The notes below the pieces were generated by a model. The model worked only from the letters and a program-made list of their open reading frames with translations, ran no database searches and was not told where the DNA came from. The translations under genes were made by a program, and so were the position numbers. DNA of 28,042 nt from an uncultured Collinsella sp. (GTDB taxonomy: Bacteria > Actinomycetota > Coriobacteriia > Coriobacteriales > Coriobacteriaceae): contig CAAECP010000105.1 of assembly GCA_900754385.1 (NCBI GenBank), positions 1 to 28,042 on the forward strand, in the 5' to 3' direction. The first letter of the stretch is position 1, and every line of letters begins with the position of its first letter. Below, in pieces: positions 16,646 to 23,781 of this stretch.

Positions 16646-18367
16646 ATGACCCGAGCAATGTATATGTCTAAGCTGTATGCTCCGACGCTCAAAGAGGATC
16701 CGGCCGACGCCGAGCTTGCGAGCCATCGCCTGCTGCTTCGCGCCGGCATGATCCGCAAGGAGGCCGCCGGCCTGTATTCCTATCTGCCGCTCGCATGGCG
16801 CTCAATCCGCAAGATCGAGAATATCGTGCGCGACGAGATGGATGCCGCTGGTGCCCAGGAGCTCATGATGCCCATTATGGTCGACGCCGAGTTGTGGCGT
16901 GAGTCCGGCCGCATCGACGCCTATGGCAAGGAGCTTGTGCGCTTTGACGACCGTCATGGTCGCGAGTTCGTCCTGGGCCCCACGCACGAGGAGACCGTCA
17001 CGGCCCTGGTGCGCAATGAGCTGCGCTCCTACAAGCAGCTACCCGTTAACCTGTACCACATCCAGGATAAGTTCCGCGACGAGTTCCGCCCCCGGTTTGG
17101 CCTGATGCGCGGTCGCGAGTTCATCATGAAGGACGCCTACAGCTTCTCCGCCACGCAGGAGAGCCTGCAGGAGGAGTATGACAAGATGAAGCAGGCCTAC
17201 GCCAACATCTGCGAGCGCTGCTATATCAAGGCCCTGCCCGTTGTTGCCGACTCCGGTGAGATCGGTGGCGATACCTCCGTCGAGTACATGGCTTTGGCCG
17301 ACGCCGGCGAGGCTTCGCTCGTCTACTGCGACGATTGCGGCTTTGCTGCCGATGACGAGGCGGCAAGCACCAAGGTCGTCGTGACCGAGGGTCCTGGTGA
17401 CGGTACGCTCACCAAGGTTGAGACTCCGGGCATGGGCACCATTGAGGCAGTTGCTAAGTTCTTTGGGTTCCCCGAGAACGGCACGCGCAAGTCGCTGGCA
17501 CTCATCGACGCCGAGGGCAAGCCGGTCGTGGCCATTGTTCCGGGCGATCACGAGCTCAACGATTGCAAGGCCGAGCACGTCTTTGGCAAGGGCTATCGCA
17601 TGATGACCGACGAGGAGCTTCGGGCGAACGGTCTGCACAAGGGCTTTATCGGACCGGTTAACCTGCCCGATGGCATTCGTCTGGTGTGCGACGAGAGCCT
17701 GCGCGATTCCAAGCAGTGGACCTGCGGTGCCAACGAGGTCGATTATCACTTTACCGGTGCCTGCCCCGAGCGCGACTTTACCGTCGATGAGTGGGCCGAT
17801 CTGGTCACCGTTGTCTCCGGCGACCCCTGCCCGCACTGCGGCAAGCCGCTCTCCGCTGCCCGCGGCATCGAGGTCTCTCAGGTCTTCCAGCTTGGCACCA
17901 AGTATTCCGAGGCCATGGGTGCCACCTTTATGGACGAGGACGGCAAGGAGAAGCCGCTCATCATGGGCTGCTACGGCGTTGGTGTGTCCCGCTCGCTCGC
18001 TGCCGTCGTGGAGCAGCACAACGACGAGCACGGTATCGTCTGGCCGGTCTCCGTTGCCCCGTACGAGGTCGCGGTGATTCCGCTCGATCCCAAGAAGGAG
18101 GAGTGCGCTACCGTCTGCGAGCAGATCGTTGATGGCCTGTGCGCCGAGGGCATCGAGGTTGTCGTCGACGACCGCGACGAGCGTCCCGGCTTTAAGTTTG
18201 CCGACAACGACCTTATGGGCTTCCCGTATCAGGTCGTTCTGGGTAAGCGTGGCCTTAAGAATGGCACCGTTGAGCTCAAGGACCGTGCCACGGGTGAGCG
18301 CGAGGATGTGGCGATCGACGAGGTCGTCGCCAAGGTCGCCGAGCTTGTGAAGGCAGCACGCCGTTAA
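16646..18367 (+). CDS. proS: Prolyl-tRNA synthetase, bacterial type with editing insertion
   Basis: Class II synthetase charging tRNA-Pro. 573 residues, usual for the bacterial form. N-terminal catalytic core with AGMIRKEAAGLYSYLPL, the LGPTHEE and RFGLMRGREFIMKDAYSF blocks; the INS editing domain covers roughly 225-400; core motif 3 is in the GCYGVGVSRSLAAVVEQ region; anticodon-binding domain from about 470 (PYEVAVIPL ... FKFADNDLMGFPYQVVLG). ATG directly follows the ispG stop with GAGGAG at 16634-16639. Last gene of the pyrH operon, as the terminator shows. Confidence 0.98.
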   Translation: MTRAMYMSKLYAPTLKEDPADAELASHRLLLRAGMIRKEAAGLYSYLPLAWRSIRKIENIVRDEMDAAGAQELMMPIMVDAELWRESGRIDAYGKELVRFDDRHGREFVLGPTHEETVTALVRNELRSYKQLPVNLYHIQDKFRDEFRPRFGLMRGREFIMKDAYSFSATQESLQEEYDKMKQAYANICERCYIKALPVVADSGEIGGDTSVEYMALADAGEASLVYCDDCGFAADDEAASTKVVVTEGPGDGTLTKVETPGMGTIEAVAKFFGFPENGTRKSLALIDAEGKPVVAIVPGDHELNDCKAEHVFGKGYRMMTDEELRANGLHKGFIGPVNLPDGIRLVCDESLRDSKQWTCGANEVDYHFTGACPERDFTVDEWADLVTVVSGDPCPHCGKPLSAARGIEVSQVFQLGTKYSEAMGATFMDEDGKEKPLIMGCYGVGVSRSLAAVVEQHNDEHGIVWPVSVAPYEVAVIPLDPKKEECATVCEQIVDGLCAEGIEVVVDDRDERPGFKFADNDLMGFPYQVVLGKRGLKNGTVELKDRATGEREDVAIDEVVAKVAELVKAARR

Positions 18368-18397
18368 TCGACGATTTCGCTTGTAGTTCGATATACG

Positions 18398-18446
18398 GGA
18401 CGGCCCCGCATTTCTCCAGATCGGGGAGATGCGGGGCCGTCCTTTT
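18398..18446 (+). terminator. Intrinsic terminator after proS
   Basis: Fourteen perfect pairs (18398-18411 with 18429-18442), continued inwards by six more pairs including two wobbles, a 5-base loop and TTTT at 18443-18446. Ends the eight-gene pyrH-proS transcript. Confidence 0.95.
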
Positions 18447-18467
18447 ATCTTGTGGCATCCTTGATAT

Positions 18468-18513
18468 CTAAAAGGAAAACCCCACAGCCCATGCGAGCTG
18501 CGGGGTTTTCCTT
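18468..18513 (-). terminator. Intrinsic terminator of the minus-strand kinase gene
   Basis: Twelve pairs (18472-18483 with 18502-18513), one mismatch, then four more pairs (CAGC/GCTG). Read on the minus strand the stem is followed by a T-run; on the plus strand it is not. Together with the proS terminator it separates the two convergent transcripts. Confidence 0.85.
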
Positions 18514-18545
18514 GTGCCTCCGATGCGAAATAAATCGCTCAGATA

Positions 18546-19310
18546 TTACTGATAATCGACGACGTCGATCCAGTTCTTCAGGAACTCATCGTTCACGTTG
18601 CGCTTACGAGCGAGCTCGGAAGCGGCGACGATGCTCGTCCACTGACGCACGACCTGCATGGGCATGTCGGCGCGGTCGCAGTAGAGCTCCAGATAAGCCT
18701 CGGCCTGGTCCTTGCTGTTGAGGGCAAAGAGCAGGTAGGTGGTGGCAACGTCGGCAGCAGGGGAGCCCTGGGTAGCGTGTGCCCAGTCGCACACATAGAG
18801 CTGGCCGTCGTCGCCGACGATGACGTTGGAGGGGTTGAAGTCGCCGTGGCAGACCTTGAACTCCTTGGTCATACCGTCCAGACGCTCCTGAAGGTTGTAG
18901 CGCGTGGTGGCATTGAGCTGATCAAGGCTGTCGATCATGCGGGCGAACTTGTCGCGCTGACGGTTGAGCAGCGGGGAGGTGTAGCCGTGGATCTCGATCT
19001 GGAGGTCGACGAACATCTCGAGGTACTCACCGAAGCGCTGGGGCTCGGCAGTCATCTTCTCGGCAAGGGTGGTGCCCGGAACCTTCTCGGTCACGAGCGC
19101 CCAGCCGTTGGCGTTCTCGAGCTGGGAAACCTCGAGAGCCTTGGGGCTGCGGATGCCGCACTCATTGATGCGGGCAAGATTCAAAGCCTCGTTGAACACG
19201 TCGGAGACGGGCTTGGTCTCGTTAAAGACCTTGACGATCTTGTCGCCCAGGTCGTAAACGACCTTGTTGCCACGGCGGACGAGCTCGGTCTTGGAATCGG
19301 GTAGCAGCAT
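18546..19310 (-). CDS. Aminoglycoside-phosphotransferase-like small kinase, substrate unknown
   Basis: 254 residues of the APH/choline-kinase fold (protein-kinase-like). Catalytic loop HGDFNPSN has His155, Asp157 and Asn162; the metal-binding Asp175 is in VCDWAHA; KIVKVF holds a likely ATP-binding Lys27, and Glu42 may be its partner. The stretch DWAHATQGSPAADVATTYLL is like that of small kinases often annotated as phosphotransferase family TIGR02172 (from memory). The substrate cannot be read; a drug-resistance role should not be assumed. ATG at 19308-19310 (complement) follows GAAAGGA by 7 bases. It lies 88 bases downstream of adhE on the same strand, with a strong hairpin between; it may be co-transcribed or have its own promoter (a weak TTTCAC-17-TCTATC can be seen). 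Confidence 0.85.
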   Translation of the reverse strand: MLLPDSKTELVRRGNKVVYDLGDKIVKVFNETKPVSDVFNEALNLARINECGIRSPKALEVSQLENANGWALVTEKVPGTTLAEKMTAEPQRFGEYLEMFVDLQIEIHGYTSPLLNRQRDKFARMIDSLDQLNATTRYNLQERLDGMTKEFKVCHGDFNPSNVIVGDDGQLYVCDWAHATQGSPAADVATTYLLFALNSKDQAEAYLELYCDRADMPMQVVRQWTSIVAASELARKRNVNDEFLKNWIDVVDYQ

Positions 19311-19342
19311 GGTTGCATCCTTTCAACGATGCGATAGAAGCG

Positions 19343-19381
19343 ACGGCGGGGGTGTGTGAAACACCCGTGCACCCCCGCCGT
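19343..19381 (-). other. Strong GC-rich hairpin between adhE and the kinase gene
   Basis: Twelve perfect pairs (19343-19354 with 19370-19381) and a 15-base loop that can fold in itself (GTGT/ACAC). Read in the direction of adhE no T-run follows the stem; the T-run (19382-19387 complement) precedes it. It may be a weak or Rho-aided terminator, an mRNA 3'-end stabiliser, or a partial read-through signal setting kinase expression. Confidence 0.55.
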
Positions 19382-19398
19382 TAAAAACCGTGCTAGAA

Positions 19399-22047
19399 CT
19401 AGCAGACGGCGTAATCCTGAGGCTCGCGGCCGTAGTAGGCGTCCAGGTAGAGCTCCTTGATCTCGCTCATGAGCGGGTAGCGCGGGTTAGCGCCGGTGCA
19501 CTGGTCGTTGAATGCCTGCTCGGTCATCTCGTCGAGGGTGTCGAGGAAGTACTGCTCGTCAACACCGTAGTCGGCGATGGTCTTCTTGACACCGATGAAG
19601 TCCTTGAGCTCCTCGAGCTTCGTGATGAAGTTCTCGAAGACCTCCTTGTCGTCCTTGCCCTCGATGCCGCAGTACTTGGCCATCTCGGCGTAGTTGTGCA
19701 GCGCGTTGGGGTAAGGATACTGGGAGAAGGTACCCATCTTGACGGGAGCCTCGGCGGCGTTGTAACGCATGACGCGAGTCAGGATGACGGCGTTTGCGAG
19801 GCCGTGGGGCAGGTGATGGAAAGCGCCGAGCTTGTGGGCCATGGAGTGGTTGAGGCCCAGGAAGGCGTTGGCGAAGGCCATACCGGCCATGCAGGAGGCG
19901 TTGTGCATCTCCTCGCGGGCGTGCGGGTCCTTGGCGCCATTCGTGAAGCTGGAGGGCAGGTTCTCAAAGACGAGCTTGGCAGCGCGCTCGGAGAGGCCCT
20001 TGGTGTAGTCGGAAGCCATGATGGAGACGTAGGACTCGATGGCGTGGGTCATGACGTCGATGCCGGAGGCAGCGGTCAGGCCGCGCGGGGCGGTCATGCA
20101 GTTGTCGGCGTCGACGATAGCCATGTTGGGGAGCAGCGCGTAGTCGGCGAGCGGCCACTTGATGCCGGTCTCCTTGTCGGTGATGATGGCGAACGGCGTG
20201 CACTCGGAGCCGGTACCCGAGGAGGTCGGGACGGCGACGAAGTAGGCCTTCTTGCCCATCTCGGGGAAGGTGAAGATACGCTTGCGGATGTCCATGAAGT
20301 CCATGGCCATGTCCTCAAACTTGCACTCGGGGTGCTCGTACATCATCCACATGATCTTGCCGGCGTCCATAGCGGAGCCACCGCCGACGGCGATGATGAC
20401 GTCCGGCTCAAAGAGAGCCATCTGCTTGGCGCCGCGACGTGCGCACTGCAACGACGGATCGGGCTCGACGTCGTAGAAGCAGTCGTGGGCGATGCCCATC
20501 TCGTCGAGCTTGGCCTCGATGGCGCGGGTGTTGCCATTCTTGAAGAGGAACTGGTCGGTGACGATGAAGGCGCGCTTCTTGCCCATGACGTTGCCCAGCT
20601 CGTCGAGGGCGACGGGCGTGGAACCCTTCTTGAAGTAGACCTTCTCGGGAGCGCGGAACCACATCATGTTCTCACGGCGCTCGGCCACAGTCTTAACGTT
20701 GATCAAGTGCTTCACCCCAACGTTCTCGGAGACGGAGTTGCCGCCCCAGGAGCCGCAGCCCAGGGTCAGAGACGGCTTCATGCCAAAGTTGTACAGGTCA
20801 CCGATGCCGCCGTGCGAAGACGGGGTGTTGATGACGATACGGCAGGCCTTCATGACGTGCTCGAACAGGCTGATCTTCTCGGCCTGGGCGGGGTGCACGT
20901 ACAGAGAGGCGGTGTGGCCCGGGCCACCGGCGAGCACCAGGTGCTCGGCCTTGTCGACGGCCTCCTGGAAGTCCTTGGCGTGGTACATGGCCAGGACCGG
21001 GGAGAGCTTCTCGTGGGAGAACTCCTCCTTGGCGGGGTCGGTGGAGGTGACCTCGGCGATCAGGATCTTGGTCTTGGCGGGAACCTCGATGCCGGCGAGC
21101 TCGGCGATCTTGGCGGCAGCCATGCCGGGGATGCGGTGATCGAGGGCGCCGTTCTTGAACATGGCGGCACGCAGGGCCTCCATCTCGGCACCCTGCTTGA
21201 CGAAGTAGCAGCCGCGCTTCTGGAACTCGGCCTTGACCTGGTCATAGATGCTGTCGATGACGGTCACGGACTGCTCGGAAGCGCAGATCATGCCGTTGTC
21301 GAAGGTCTTGGAGTGGATGATGGAGTTGACGGCGAGCAGCACGTCGGCGGTGTCGTCGATGATGACCGGGGTGTTACCGGCGCCAACGCCCAGGGCGGGC
21401 TTGCCCGAGGAGTAGGCGGCCTTGACCATGCCCGGGCCACCGGTGGCGAGGATGATGTCGACGTCGCGCATGACCATGTTGGTCAGCTCGATGGAGGGGA
21501 CATCGACCCAGCCGATGATGCCCTCGGGGGCGCCGGCCTTGACGGCGGCGTCAAGCACGAGCTTGGCGGCGGCGATGGTGCACTTGGCGGCTGCCGGGTG
21601 CGGGGAGATGATGATGCCGTTGCGGGTCTTCAGGCTGATCAGCGTCTTGAAGATCGCGGTGGAGGTGGGGTTGGTCGTCGGGATGACGGCGCCCACGATG
21701 CCGATGGGCTCGGCGATCTTGGTGATGCCGTAAGCCTCGTCGCGCTCCAGGACACCACAGGTCTTGGTGTTCTTGTAAGCGTTGTAGATGTACTCTGCGG
21801 CGTAGTGGTTCTTGATGACCTTGTCCTCAAGAACGCCGCGGCCGGTCTCCTCGATGGCCAACTTCGCCAACGGGATACGAGCCTTGTTGGCGGCCATGGC
21901 GGCCTCATAGAAGATCTTGTCGACCTGCTCCTGCGTGTACGTAGCAAAAAGCGCCTGGGCCTCTCGCATCTGAGCGAGCTTAGCCTCAAGCGCCTCTACG
22001 TTGTCCACAATTGCGGGAGTAGTGTTTTCCGGTGACTTTTTCACCAT
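19399..22047 (-). CDS. adhE: Bifunctional acetaldehyde-CoA / alcohol dehydrogenase AdhE
   Basis: Reduces acetyl-CoA to acetaldehyde and then ethanol, regenerating NAD+ in fermentation; the family forms long helical filaments (spirosomes). 882 residues, full length. The N-terminal aldehyde dehydrogenase half (about 15-445) has the catalytic Cys255 in NGMICASEQS and the block GVGAGNTPV. The C-terminal iron-dependent alcohol dehydrogenase half (about 460-870) has GGGSAMD at 555-561 and the four predicted iron ligands Asp664, His668, His734 and His748. The PTTNP and EECxxxH-like context of the linker is normal. ATG at 22045-22047 (complement) has AAGGAGA 5-6 bases upstream. An extended -10 promoter and a palindrome lie further upstream. 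The minus-strand position places it convergent with the proS operon. Confidence 0.98.
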   Translation of the reverse strand: MVKKSPENTTPAIVDNVEALEAKLAQMREAQALFATYTQEQVDKIFYEAAMAANKARIPLAKLAIEETGRGVLEDKVIKNHYAAEYIYNAYKNTKTCGVLERDEAYGITKIAEPIGIVGAVIPTTNPTSTAIFKTLISLKTRNGIIISPHPAAAKCTIAAAKLVLDAAVKAGAPEGIIGWVDVPSIELTNMVMRDVDIILATGGPGMVKAAYSSGKPALGVGAGNTPVIIDDTADVLLAVNSIIHSKTFDNGMICASEQSVTVIDSIYDQVKAEFQKRGCYFVKQGAEMEALRAAMFKNGALDHRIPGMAAAKIAELAGIEVPAKTKILIAEVTSTDPAKEEFSHEKLSPVLAMYHAKDFQEAVDKAEHLVLAGGPGHTASLYVHPAQAEKISLFEHVMKACRIVINTPSSHGGIGDLYNFGMKPSLTLGCGSWGGNSVSENVGVKHLINVKTVAERRENMMWFRAPEKVYFKKGSTPVALDELGNVMGKKRAFIVTDQFLFKNGNTRAIEAKLDEMGIAHDCFYDVEPDPSLQCARRGAKQMALFEPDVIIAVGGGSAMDAGKIMWMMYEHPECKFEDMAMDFMDIRKRIFTFPEMGKKAYFVAVPTSSGTGSECTPFAIITDKETGIKWPLADYALLPNMAIVDADNCMTAPRGLTAASGIDVMTHAIESYVSIMASDYTKGLSERAAKLVFENLPSSFTNGAKDPHAREEMHNASCMAGMAFANAFLGLNHSMAHKLGAFHHLPHGLANAVILTRVMRYNAAEAPVKMGTFSQYPYPNALHNYAEMAKYCGIEGKDDKEVFENFITKLEELKDFIGVKKTIADYGVDEQYFLDTLDEMTEQAFNDQCTGANPRYPLMSEIKELYLDAYYGREPQDYAVC

Positions 22048-22087
22048 TTGTGTCTCCTTGCGATCGGAGATTTACCCTACGCCTTGC

Positions 22088-22096
22088 ATGATAGCA
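22088..22096 (-). promoter_or_regulatory. Extended -10 promoter of adhE
   Basis: On the minus strand the bases read TGC-TATCAT, a TGn extended -10; no good -35 is visible at 16-18 bp. Transcription would start near 22081 and leave a leader of about 34 bases. Confidence 0.5.
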
Positions 22097-22139
22097 AGAA
22101 ATTATTCGGCGAACGGTAAGATTCCTCTAAAAGGCACAC

Positions 22140-22169
22140 TAAAACGCTTTAATTAAATGAAGCGTTTTA
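22140..22169. promoter_or_regulatory. Palindrome upstream of adhE, possible operator
   Basis: Perfect 10-bp arms TAAAACGCTT (22140-22149) and AAGCGTTTTA (22160-22169) around an AT-rich 10-base centre. Half-site centres are about 20 bp apart, two helical turns. It lies around -60 to -88 relative to the predicted adhE start. It does not match the Rex consensus as I recall it; the CG-centred half-sites are a little like LacI-family operators. Regulator unknown. Confidence 0.5.
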
Positions 22170-22200
22170 ACTAAAACTATCTGCCTGCTGCATCGCCCCG

Positions 22201-22225
22201 CTCATTGGGGATAGACTCTCATGAG
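22201..22225 (+). repeat. Left terminal inverted repeat of the degenerate element
   Basis: 25 bases matching the right repeat at 21 of 25 positions in reverse complement; mismatches at repeat positions 12, 18, 19 and 20. Confidence 0.6.
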
Positions 22226-22430
22226 TATTTCAATGGGAAAACGGGACATCTGTTTGATAATCGCTATTCGCGGGTCGCGGTTGAGTCGGACACACAGGCG
22301 GTGCAGCTACTCGATTACATCCATTTCAATCCCGTGTAAGGTGCGTCCGACTCGCTCGAGGCGTACCGTTAGTTACAAGGCATACCAGCTGCGCTATGAT
22401 CCCTTTGACATCTGCAAACCCTCATATAAG
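22220..22430 (+). pseudogene. Fragment of a Y1 (IS200/REP-associated) transposase, frameshifted
   Basis: From 22220 one frame reads HEYFNGKTGHLFDNRY and continues VESDTQAVQLLDYIHFNPV before a stop at 22337. After that the family tail appears, with another stop at 22370, and then in a different frame from 22371 as SYKAYQLRYDPFD. GHLF..RY, YIH.NPV and (WSS)YKAY are the C-terminal landmarks of Y1_Tnp/RAYT-type transposases. The N-terminal half with the HUH motif and any start codon are missing. The fragment lies within the inverted repeats and begins right after the left one, as expected for an internal deletion. No function is expected. Confidence 0.7.
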
Positions 22431-22445
22431 TCTGTCCCCAATGAG
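22421..22445 (-). repeat. Right terminal inverted repeat of the degenerate element
   Basis: Reverse complement partner of 22201-22225. It abuts the T-run of the rpmB terminator. Confidence 0.6.
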
Positions 22446-22446
22446 T

Positions 22447-22481
22447 GCAAAAAGGCGCCCTCCGTAGGGGAGGGCGCCTTT
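22447..22481 (-). terminator. Intrinsic terminator of rpmB
   Basis: Thirteen perfect pairs (22451-22463 with 22469-22481) and a 5-base loop; read on the minus strand the stem runs into five T. It is 69 bases past the rpmB stop. Confidence 0.92.
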
Positions 22482-22549
22482 GGTAAGTTCTATGTGAACG
22501 CGAGGTCTTTGACCCGGAGAGTCCGAGGTACTTGTTGGTAAGACCTTAT

Positions 22550-22738
22550 TTAGGAGCGCGCAACCTTGCCAGACTTGAGGCAGGTGGAGCAAACGTTCAT
22601 CTTGCGACGGTGACCATCGACGACGACGTAGACGCGCTGGATGTTGGGGCGGAACTTACGGTTGGTGACGCGGTGAGAGTGGCTGATGGAGCGACCGGCA
22701 ACGGGGTGCTTACCGCAAACTTCGCAAACTTTGGACAT
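22550..22738 (-). CDS. rpmB: 50S ribosomal protein L28 (bL28), zinc-binding form
   Basis: 62-residue large-subunit protein. MSKVCEVCGKHPVAG, the SHSHRVTNRKFRPNIQ core and the C-terminal VCSTCLKSGKV are typical of the short Gram-positive form. Two CxxC pairs (Cys5/Cys8 and Cys50/Cys53) mark the 'C+' zinc-ribbon variant; bacteria that carry C+ forms may hold zinc-free paralogues elsewhere under Zur control. The ATG at 22736-22738 (complement) has AAGGAGG 7 bases upstream; an upstream in-frame start would include this site. It has its own promoter and terminator. Confidence 0.97.
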   Translation of the reverse strand: MSKVCEVCGKHPVAGRSISHSHRVTNRKFRPNIQRVYVVVDGHRRKMNVCSTCLKSGKVARS

Positions 22739-22792
22739 AACTGACCCTCCTTGGGCGACAAACGAACATGTCGCGTTAACAAACAAGCCTGA

Positions 22793-22801
22793 ACTATAGC
22801 A
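22793..22801 (-). promoter_or_regulatory. Extended -10 promoter of rpmB
   Basis: Minus strand reads TGC-TATAGT, a TGn extended -10, 55 bases before the ATG. A GCACAG at 16 bp is a poor -35. No Zur-like palindrome was recognised nearby. Confidence 0.6.
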
Positions 22802-22804
22802 CAG

Positions 22805-23030
22805 AAGTCGCTCCCTGTGCGCAATCTACACAGAGATATTCCTCTTTTGGCGATAGTGCTCACGCCACGGCCCTGGACGTAGATCCGATTTGCGTGCAGC
22901 AGAGGGGATTATGCCAGCTCGTGCGTGCGTTTTCAAGCTCGTCCCACAAATATATTTATAGGTTTATGGAGCATTGGGCTCCGTTTACGGATTGCTCTGT
23001 ATTTATGCTCGCAATTAAGCTCGAGGTTGG
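22805..23030. other. Gene-free stretch between rpmB and pyr promoters
   Basis: No coding region, RNA gene or strong hairpin is supported here. There is an AT-rich patch at 22946-22966 that could give TTTTCA (22930-22935), 17 bp, TATTTA (22953-22958) as a weak plus-strand promoter, and a small 5-bp hairpin at 22968-22982. Confidence 0.4.
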
Positions 23031-23031
23031 C

Positions 23032-23037
23032 TACACT
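23032..23037 (+). promoter_or_regulatory. Candidate -10 of the pyr operon promoter
   Basis: TACACT, placing the transcription start near 23044, just before the set of alternative hairpins. No convincing -35 is present; the -35 position at 17 bp (23009-23014) reads TCGCAA. The hairpin layout supports a start close to here. Confidence 0.4.
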
Positions 23038-23055
23038 ATCCCTTGACCATTAAAG

Positions 23056-23153
23056 GGGTACGAGATACCCACATGGAATTACATAGCTGCCATGCGAGCA
23101 GACTTTCCTGTGGGTGTCTGGTCCGCTTTAAGCGGTCGGGCATCTATTTTTTT
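23056..23153 (+). promoter_or_regulatory. Transcription attenuator in the pyrR leader
   Basis: Three overlapping pairings can be drawn. Hairpin 1: GGGTA 23056-23060 with TACCC 23066-23070. Hairpin 2: 23064-23073 with 23109-23118, ten pairs with one wobble. Hairpin 3: 23113-23127 with 23131-23144, 14 pairs with several wobbles and one bulge, followed by seven T at 23147-23153. 1 blocks 2, and 2 blocks 3, which is the anti-antiterminator, antiterminator, terminator layout of PyrR-controlled leaders. The exact PyrR binding-loop consensus is not clearly matched (loop CGAGA in hairpin 1; a TCCTGTGGG stretch at 23106-23114). A further hairpin TTGACTG/CAGTCAA lies at 23152-23171. Confidence 0.6.
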
Positions 23154-23180
23154 GACTGTGTCAGCAGTCAAGACATGTGA

Positions 23181-23777
<597 letters not shown>

Positions 23778-23781
23778 TACC

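Larger units (their letters stand above)
22201..22445 (+). mobile_element. 245-bp degenerate element with terminal inverted repeats
   Basis: The first 25 bases (22201-22225) and the reverse complement of the last 25 (22421-22445) agree at 21 positions; the outer 11 bases are identical. Both ends read CTCATTGGGGAYAGACT and finish ATGAG. Between them is only the C-terminal part of a Y1-type transposase, frameshifted. I read it as a deletion derivative of a transposon, in the gap between the adhE regulatory region and the rpmB terminator. Y1 (IS200/IS605) elements normally lack true inverted repeats, so this may be a palindrome-associated (RAYT-like) or MITE-like relic. Confidence 0.6.

Noticed and set aside
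18398..18513. Possible CRISPR or small RNA between proS and the kinase gene
   Set aside because: Both hairpins are explained as the terminators of two convergent genes; there are no repeated units.
19390..22035. 881-codon open frame on the plus strand, antisense to adhE
   Set aside because: adhE is a clear full-length match on the minus strand. The antisense opening is a side effect of its codon bias, which avoids TTA, CTA and TCA codons; the translation is low-complexity (Leu, Gly, Val, Asp rich) and has no recognisable domain.
23099..23120. CAGAC/GTCTG hairpin with the loop TTTCCTGTGGGT as a PyrR binding loop
   Set aside because: The stem would compete directly with the terminator, the wrong direction for Bacillus-type PyrR repression. 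Mentioned only as an alternative RNA-binding site.
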